From: Cadophora sp. MPI-SDFR-AT-0126
Lineage: Eukaryota > Ascomycota > Leotiomycetes > Helotiales > Ploettnerulaceae
Assembly: GCA_020747065.1 (NCBI GenBank)
Contig: JAGMVK010000026.1
Location: forward strand, 590,618 to 654,617
DNA: 64,000 nt
Reading direction: 5' to 3'
The position numbers and the translations under genes are program-made. Positions 57,413 through 64,000 of this stretch are shown piece after piece; positions within the stretch are counted from its first letter, which is position 1, and each line of letters begins with the position of its first letter. The notes beneath the pieces are model-generated. The model worked only from the letters and a program-made list of their open reading frames with translations, was not told the origin of the DNA and did no database searches.

Positions 57413-57420
57413 TAATAATA

Positions 57421-57511
<91 letters not shown>

Positions 57512-57579
57512 GAATAATAATACTAATTAATAATAATCATAATATATAATAATAATAATCCTACTAATAATAATTAATA

Positions 57580-57619
<40 letters not shown>

Positions 57620-57624
57620 CATAC

Positions 57625-57666
<42 letters not shown>
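57413..57666. repeat. (AAT)n microsatellite tracts
   Basis: Two long AAT/ATA runs, at about 57415-57530 and 57575-57666, separated by a degenerate stretch. Confidence 0.9.
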
Positions 57667-57669
<3 letters not shown>

Positions 57670-58973
57670 CTTTAAAAGGACTATTAATTTAAATATAAAT
57701 TATAATTAAAGAAATACTAGTTATTTTAGAATAAGAGAAGAGAGTAAAGAAAAGAGAAGAAGAAGTAATAAAAGTAATATAAATAATGGCCGCAACTAAT
57801 AAAGGAACTACTAAAGGAATTAATAAAGTAATTATAAGAGTTTCAGAGACTCTTTTATAATAATTCTTAAAAATAAATTTCTATTCTAAGACTTTTAAGA
57901 GTACTTTAAAAATTAGTCTTTTATACTACTTCTCTTATATAAGAAAGTAAAATAATTATAACTACACGATATATTATAAGTAAATAATATTTTTATATAA
58001 TAAGATAAAGTACTAATTAGTATTATACTTACTAAAATAGCTTATATTAAGAGAAACTTTTAATTAGGGAAATAACTAAAGTTATAGATTTAAGATACCT
58101 CTAAGATAGTACTAGATTAGATTTAGAGTACTTATTAAGTAATAGCTTTAATTACCTAAATACTTTATTAAAGAATACTTCTACTATTTTAATATAATAA
58201 ATTAATTATAGTAATTAATTTTATTAAGTTAATACCTTTAAATAATAATAATAAAAGATATACTAATATATTTTATTAAGAAATAATTTTCTAAGGGCTA
58301 AGATATTTTATATCTTAGATAATTTTATAACTCTTACTCTTATAAAAACTAATAATTTAAAGAAAGATCTATATAATATAATACTATTAGTTTATATAAA
58401 GAAAAAGTTCTTATTAATTCCTAGAAAAGAACTTCTAAATCTAGTACTAATAGAGAAATAAAATAAGAATTAGTTATTAAATTTAATTTAAGTTTAAAAT
58501 ATTATTTTATAGAATAAGTTAATACTCTTATTTAAGAGGCTAAGGCCTATTAAATTTTATTTAGAGATAATTTAATTATTTTAGTATATTATAAATACGT
58601 TAATACTAGATTAATTAAAGTCTCTAGTGAATCTTAGTAAGATATATACAAAAGAGCTTTAATATAGTAAATTTAAAAATCACCTAGATAAGAAGCTATA
58701 TATCTTTACTAACTTTTATTAAAGTATTAGTATTAATTATAAGATTTAATATAGAACATTTTTAATAATATTATAAGAAAAAATTGATTTATACTACTAT
58801 TAGTATTTTTAGAATAAGAGATATAACTTTAATAATCTTATTAAAATAATTCGCAATTATTATAAGATAAAAGAGAGAATTAATTAATTTCTTAATTACT
58901 AATTTAGCTTAACCTTCTTATTATTTTAAGTAGAACTTTACTAAAAGAGTAAAATAATTATAACTTAATTAGA

Positions 58974-59425
58974 TGTAACGGTTCGGTATTTACTTGTTAT
59001 AAATACAGAGGGCTAGAGTTAATCTCTAATAATTAAGAAGTATATTACGTAGATAGTTAAAGATAATTACTAGTACTAGGTAAAAATACTATTTGAAGTT
59101 AAGTATAAAACTCTTATCTAATAGTAAATATATTAGTCTTTATATAAAAACTTTATAAATAAAAGAATTACTATAATTACTAAACCTTTAGTAGTTTATT
59201 AGTCTAAGTAATCCTTAATTATATAACCCTTAATCGCGTAATTCTATAATTAGATAATTCTTTTATTATTTACTTTATTAAGCTATTATATAATATAAAT
59301 AAGTCCTAAGATTTTATTAGCTTATAGGAATTATTCTTTTAAAAATCGCTTAGTTTCTAGAAGTCTACTAATTCCTAGAATATTTCCTCTTAAGACCCTA
59401 TAACCGCCTAAGAGTATTCGTGATA
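58974..59425 (+). mobile_element. Solo LTR, copy 2
   Basis: A 452-bp unit of the same family as 55072-55528. It starts TGTAACGG and ends GTGATA. TTAGA is repeated directly outside both ends (58969-58973 and 59426-59430), so this copy also is a separate insertion with its own duplication. The start TGTAAC and 5-bp duplication fit a Ty3/gypsy-type element, though the family is inferred. Confidence 0.85.
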
Positions 59426-60039
59426 TTAGAAAACTTTACTAAAGAATTATAAAGTATTTAATTTAGTTTTAAAAATAATAATATATAAAATAATAAGATA
59501 TTATGTAATAAACTTATATAAAGAGTTTTTAAGAATCTATTCTTTAAGATAGTATTATTTTAAGTACTACTTATTTTTCTTATATTAATAAATAATCTTT
59601 ATACTGCTTTAAGTATAAAAATAATTTATAAGCTAGGATTATAAGTAAAAAATTTACTAAATTAAGACTAAGTTACTATTATTTTTATATAATAAAAGAT
59701 AAAATTTATTATTTAAATTAAAAAATAAATTTTTTAGTAAGTAATAAATATATAATTAAATTTCAGTTTAAACTAAGTTATATAAGATATATTATTTATA
59801 AGAAGATAAATTATTATAAGAATTATTATTCTAATAAAGATTAAAGAGTATTAAAAGTAAAGTATTTTATTAAACGTAAGATAAAGAGTATAAAGATTAT
59901 TAATAATTTCTTTAAGATCTACTTAGTATATACTAAAAGAATTAAGTTAGATTTAGATTAGAATTAAGAAGATCTTAAAGTTAAAGAGATTAGTTCTTAT
60001 TTCTAAGATATTATATTCTAATAATTCTTTAATTAATTT

Positions 60040-60187
60040 AAAAAATAAAAAAATAAAAAAATAAATAAAAAAATAAATAAAAAAAATAAAAATAAAAATT
60101 AAAAAAAAAATTTAAAAAAAAATAATAATAAAAATAATAAAATAAAAAAATAAAAAAAAATAAAAAAAATTAAAAAAAGTAAAAAAA

Positions 60188-60219
<32 letters not shown>

Positions 60220-60245
60220 ATTTTTTTTTTTTTAAAAAAAAAGTC
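60040..60245. repeat. A-rich low-complexity tract
   Basis: About 200 bp of A-runs broken by single T's, with an eleven-T run near 60221-60233. Confidence 0.85.
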
Positions 60246-63200
60246 TTTTTTATAATTATATTTATAATAAGTAAAATAAAATATAATATATAAAATATTA
60301 TATAGTAGCTTAATAAGTAAAGAGTATTATATATATTAAAGAGTAGTATTTAGTAATAATTATTAAATTAGATATATATTATATAATAAATAAATTGAAT
60401 TTTTTCTAAATCTTTTTATTAAGAGATATTAATTAATTATATATATTATAATAAATTTAGAAGATTAGATATAATATAAGTAAATTAAGTAGAAGTTATA
60501 TTAAGTTTAAAGTTATTAATTTATATATTCCTTTTAAAATTATTATAATAAATATCTTAATTAAATTATTAAATTTTCAAATTATAAATATAAATATTTT
60601 ATTCTTTTTATATTTATAATAATAAAATATAATAAGCGTATACTATAATAAAATATACTAATTTAAGAAAATAAAAGATACTTAATTATATAAAAGAAGA
60701 GTTATTCATGATTTTTTTTAAATTATAATTATTAATTAATTAATATTATTTTAATAAAAATAAAGATTTATAATTTTTATAAATAATTTAGCTAATTATT
60801 AGTATAACGTTTATAGTACTTATTAATCTAAGTAAATTATATATCTAATTTCAAAATTATATTATAGATTAAAGAGATATATAAGTATTACTAAAAGTAT
60901 ATAAATACTCTATATTATTTTCACTTTAAATTAAAAAAAAATTATTAATTTTAATTATATAGTTTATATTAATATTATATAATTTAAAAAATAATAATAT
61001 ACTTTATATAATAAATAAGACTATAAGATTTAAAGTTATATAACTACTTTAAAAGCGTCTTAATTTAATTATAACTTCAGCTACTTTAAATACTTTTAAA
61101 TTAGTATAAATAAATATATATATTAAATCTCTTAATTTTATTATTTATATATATTTTAATTAATATTAGTATATTTATTTAGAAAAAATATATTTAGCGT
61201 TAAATAATAGAAAGAAAAATTAAAAAATATAACTTATAATCTTAAATTACTAGTCTAAAAAGTCTACGAAACTATATTAAAGTCTCTTAAATTATTATTA
61301 AAGTTTTATTTATTAAGCTAATCCTAAAACTATTAATAATTAATAATAATTATAATATTAAAGTATTTTTAATTAAGAATAAAATAAAAAATTTAAAGTT
61401 ATTAATTAAATTATATATAAAAAGTAAAATTATTATACTTAATTTATTATTTTAATAATTTCATTAAATTAAGTATAAAGCTCTTATTAAAAGAGATATT
61501 TTTATACTAATTTTTAAAAATAATCTTAAAACAAAAGATTATTATATTTTTAAATTAAGAATAATAAATACAGTAAAAAATAAGAAGTTATTAATATTAT
61601 ATAAGAAATTAAGAGTTATTATTTAATACTTTAATAATAAGAATAATAAAAAGATTTTAATTTAATCTTTAATTATCTAATAAATAAACTAGCGATTACT
61701 TATTTCTCTAACTATTACTATTATAACGCTCGCTCTAAAAAGACCGTTATCACGTGTAATAATAGACTTATATATTAATATAAAGATATATAAAAATAAT
61801 AAGAGTCTCTTAAAATCTATAATTATATAATAAAAAAATTAAAAATTAAAAAAAATATAATATATAAGAAGATTTATTCTTATCTTACTTAGTCTTATTT
61901 AAGCGAATACTTAGAAATTACTCCAAAATAAAGTATTTACTCTAAGGCTTTACTATAAGACTTTACTATTATACTACTTCCTTCTCTAAAAAAAAAAAAG
62001 CTTATCCTTAAGTATTCTATTATCTTTTAATTATTATTAAAGTAGTTGTAATTATTAATATTATCTTTCTAAGTCTTTAATTATTTAGGAAGCTTTACAA
62101 GTAATCTTAACTACTTAAAGTAAATTAAATAAAAGTCTTTAATTTTATAAAGAGTATATTTAAGATTTAAGATATTATATCATATTCAATTAATATTACA
62201 GTTTAGTTAAGTAATATAATAAAGGAGTATTAGGTATTACTTATTATAAGTAATACTTCTTTTAACTTTTATTTATTATTTTTAGTAATATTAATTAATA
62301 AAAGTAGTTTTTAAACTTATCTTAGTAAAAGATTTTAGAGATTCTTTTGTAGTTTACTAATAAGAAATATATTATAAATTTTTATACTTATTAGTAGTTT
62401 TAGATAATATAAGTTTTCAACTTTTTTAAGTACTTAAAACAACTAATTCGTAAGTAAGTTTAGCTTTAAATAATAATTAGAGTACTTTAAAGTAATATAT
62501 ATTAAGTTAGATAAAGCTATTTTCGTTAAAGTTAATTTTATAATAAAAGAGATTATATAATAATATTATTTTAGCTTAAGTCGTAGAAAGACTTAATTAA
62601 GTTATATTTTATATCTTAAAGTATTAGGTAATATATTTAATAACTTATAAAGTATTTAATTTATTAGTAAGAGTAATTAAGTTTAGTAGATTAATTTTCT
62701 AATCTTAATTTATATAAGAAGTATATTTATAAACTACTTTAAAAAAAGAAAAATCTTTTAAAGAATTATAAGAGAGTATTATTTATATATAGTCTATAAT
62801 AAGTAAGAACTTAGATTAATTATTTTAGTAATAGTTAATAAAAGATTAAAGTCTTTGCTAAAGGTATTAATTATATACTTTAATTTAGTTATTTATTTAA
62901 GAATAATTAATAATAAATAATTATCTCTTAATATTTGAAATCTAGTAAATAATTATCTAAAATTTAAATATATATTAAGAATCTTTATTAGAAGTAATAC
63001 TTAAGAAGACACTAAAGTATTAATATATATAATATATTTTTATATATATATATTTAGGTGAATTAGTGAGTATTTATTATCTTCTAATAAAAGATACTTA
63101 TTACTTATTTATTAAAATAGTTAATAAATATAAGTATATTATTAAATTCGTGTTTATTTTTATTAAATAAGTAAGAAGTTATTATAATATATTTCTAAGG

Positions 63201-63299
63201 ATAAGATAAAATAAATAAAATATAAAAAAAATTAGGTTTTATATTTTAAGAAATTTAAATTTAATAATAGATATAATAATTATAATAATATTACTTTAT

Positions 63300-64000
63300 T
63301 ATCTTACTCGGCGAGGTTTTTTATAAGGGCCGAGCAGGCCTATACGCTAATATCCCCGCTAAAAAATCATCGCAATTCTACTAGACTTCTTAATAAAATT
63401 AATAATAATACTACAGAAAACTATACTAGATAACTAATTCTATATAATATAATTATAAATCTAAAAGAAAGAAAACTAGCTATAGAAAGTATTATCTCCC
63501 TTAGCCTTAATAACTCAATAGTAAATCACTTTAATATAAAGAATCTCCTTATTAATTACCTTCTATAGTATTTACTCCTATTCCTCTTTCTACGCTTATA
63601 TTATCTCCTTATTATTCCTTAGGTATATACTGTTTTACCTCCTCTTCTTAATCTACCTTCGTATATAGAGCTATATCTACTTGATTAGATTTAAATCAAG
63701 GGATTATAGAGGCTAAGATAAGAAGATAACCTCCTACTTTATAAGAAAGGATATTATAGAGGCTGCTTTATATAGACTAGCGTTATCTATAGCGATTCTA
63801 AAAGCAGAGCGAACCTTAGTAAGTATTACGAAGTTCTTATTAGCGTAGTGAGGTTAGCTAGAATAATATTATTTATTTGAGAATTCTAAACTAAGAAAGA
63901 AAGAAAAGAAGAAGTAGAATATTATTTAATATTTAAGTAATATAAGCGCTTAATAAAGCTAGTCCCGATTAAGCCTAAGGCCTTACTTCGCAGTTCTTCT
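63300..64000. other. Less AT-rich segment, probable edge of another degraded element
   Basis: Near 63305 the sequence turns markedly less AT-rich (CTCGGCGAGG, GGGCCGAGCAGGCC) and remains mixed to the window end. A plus-strand stretch around 63750-63850 vaguely resembles a pogo-type HTH region, but stops interrupt it. The element would continue beyond the window. Confidence 0.35.

Larger units (their letters stand above)
53770..64000. repeat. AT-rich, RIP-type repeat block
   Basis: From about 53,770 to the window end the sequence is strongly A/T, dominated by TA, AAT and TTA words, with almost no CG or CA. No intact gene of meaningful length exists. Solo LTRs, further repeats and microsatellites can be seen inside. 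This is the product expected of repeat-induced point mutation acting on nested transposons, and matches the AT isochores of many filamentous ascomycetes. A subtelomeric or centromeric location is possible but not shown. Confidence 0.88.

Noticed and set aside
55072..59425. One 4.35-kb LTR retrotransposon with 3.4-kb interior
   Set aside because: Each LTR has its own identical 5-bp flanks on both sides (CCTTT and TTAGA); a single element would share one duplication outside the outer ends only.

Overview
The window is nuclear DNA of a filamentous ascomycete (Pezizomycotina). Genes are split by short introns, mostly 42-95 nt, with GTAAGT-type donors. The gene families are typical of moulds: HsbA-like surface proteins, Zn2Cys6 regulators, a secreted CE4 deacetylase and a GH78-type glycosidase. 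Two blocks have lost nearly all G and C in the manner of repeat-induced point mutation (RIP). A 1.83-kb Fot1/Flipper-like transposon makes a Leotiomycete (Helotiales) host plausible, but that placement is inference. I rebuilt gene models by joining open frames at splice sites and checking phase; no transcripts were available.

Layout. 1-10 kb: two HsbA-like GPI-anchored wall proteins facing opposite ways around an MFS transporter, then a fatty-acid-hydroxylase/sterol-desaturase enzyme. 10-15 kb: gene-poor, with a frameshifted Gfd2-like nuclease relic. 15-26 kb: housekeeping genes, namely a mitochondrial PPR-type protein divergent from LSM3, a GTPBP1/2-like GTPase, a disordered charged protein, and a PIF1 helicase with an N-terminal RNase H1-type hybrid-binding domain. 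26-34 kb: a metabolic group made of a class II ketose-bisphosphate aldolase divergent from a D-erythronate-dehydrogenase-like SDR, followed by a Zn2Cys6 regulator and a TauD-type dioxygenase. 35-41 kb: a second zinc-cluster protein, a small mitochondrial-type protein, a sugar-permease relic and an SDR with an altered catalytic lysine. 42-53 kb: GH78-like enzyme, the transposon, a chitin-deacetylase-type enzyme, and a leucine-rich F-box-like gene with an in-frame stop upstream. 53.8-64 kb: a very AT-rich RIP-type block with no intact genes, containing two solo LTRs with target duplications, another direct repeat pair and long AAT tracts.

The most interesting functional unit is the 26.4-31.5 kb group, which could be a fungal route for breaking down four-carbon sugar acids with its own regulator. 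The most secure new structural results are the transposon with 44-bp inverted repeats and TA duplication, and the two solo LTRs with 5-bp duplications CCTTT and TTAGA. Pseudogenes and an apparent CAG-to-TAG stop near the AT-rich block suggest decay, possibly RIP leakage, at the edge of the gene-bearing segment.
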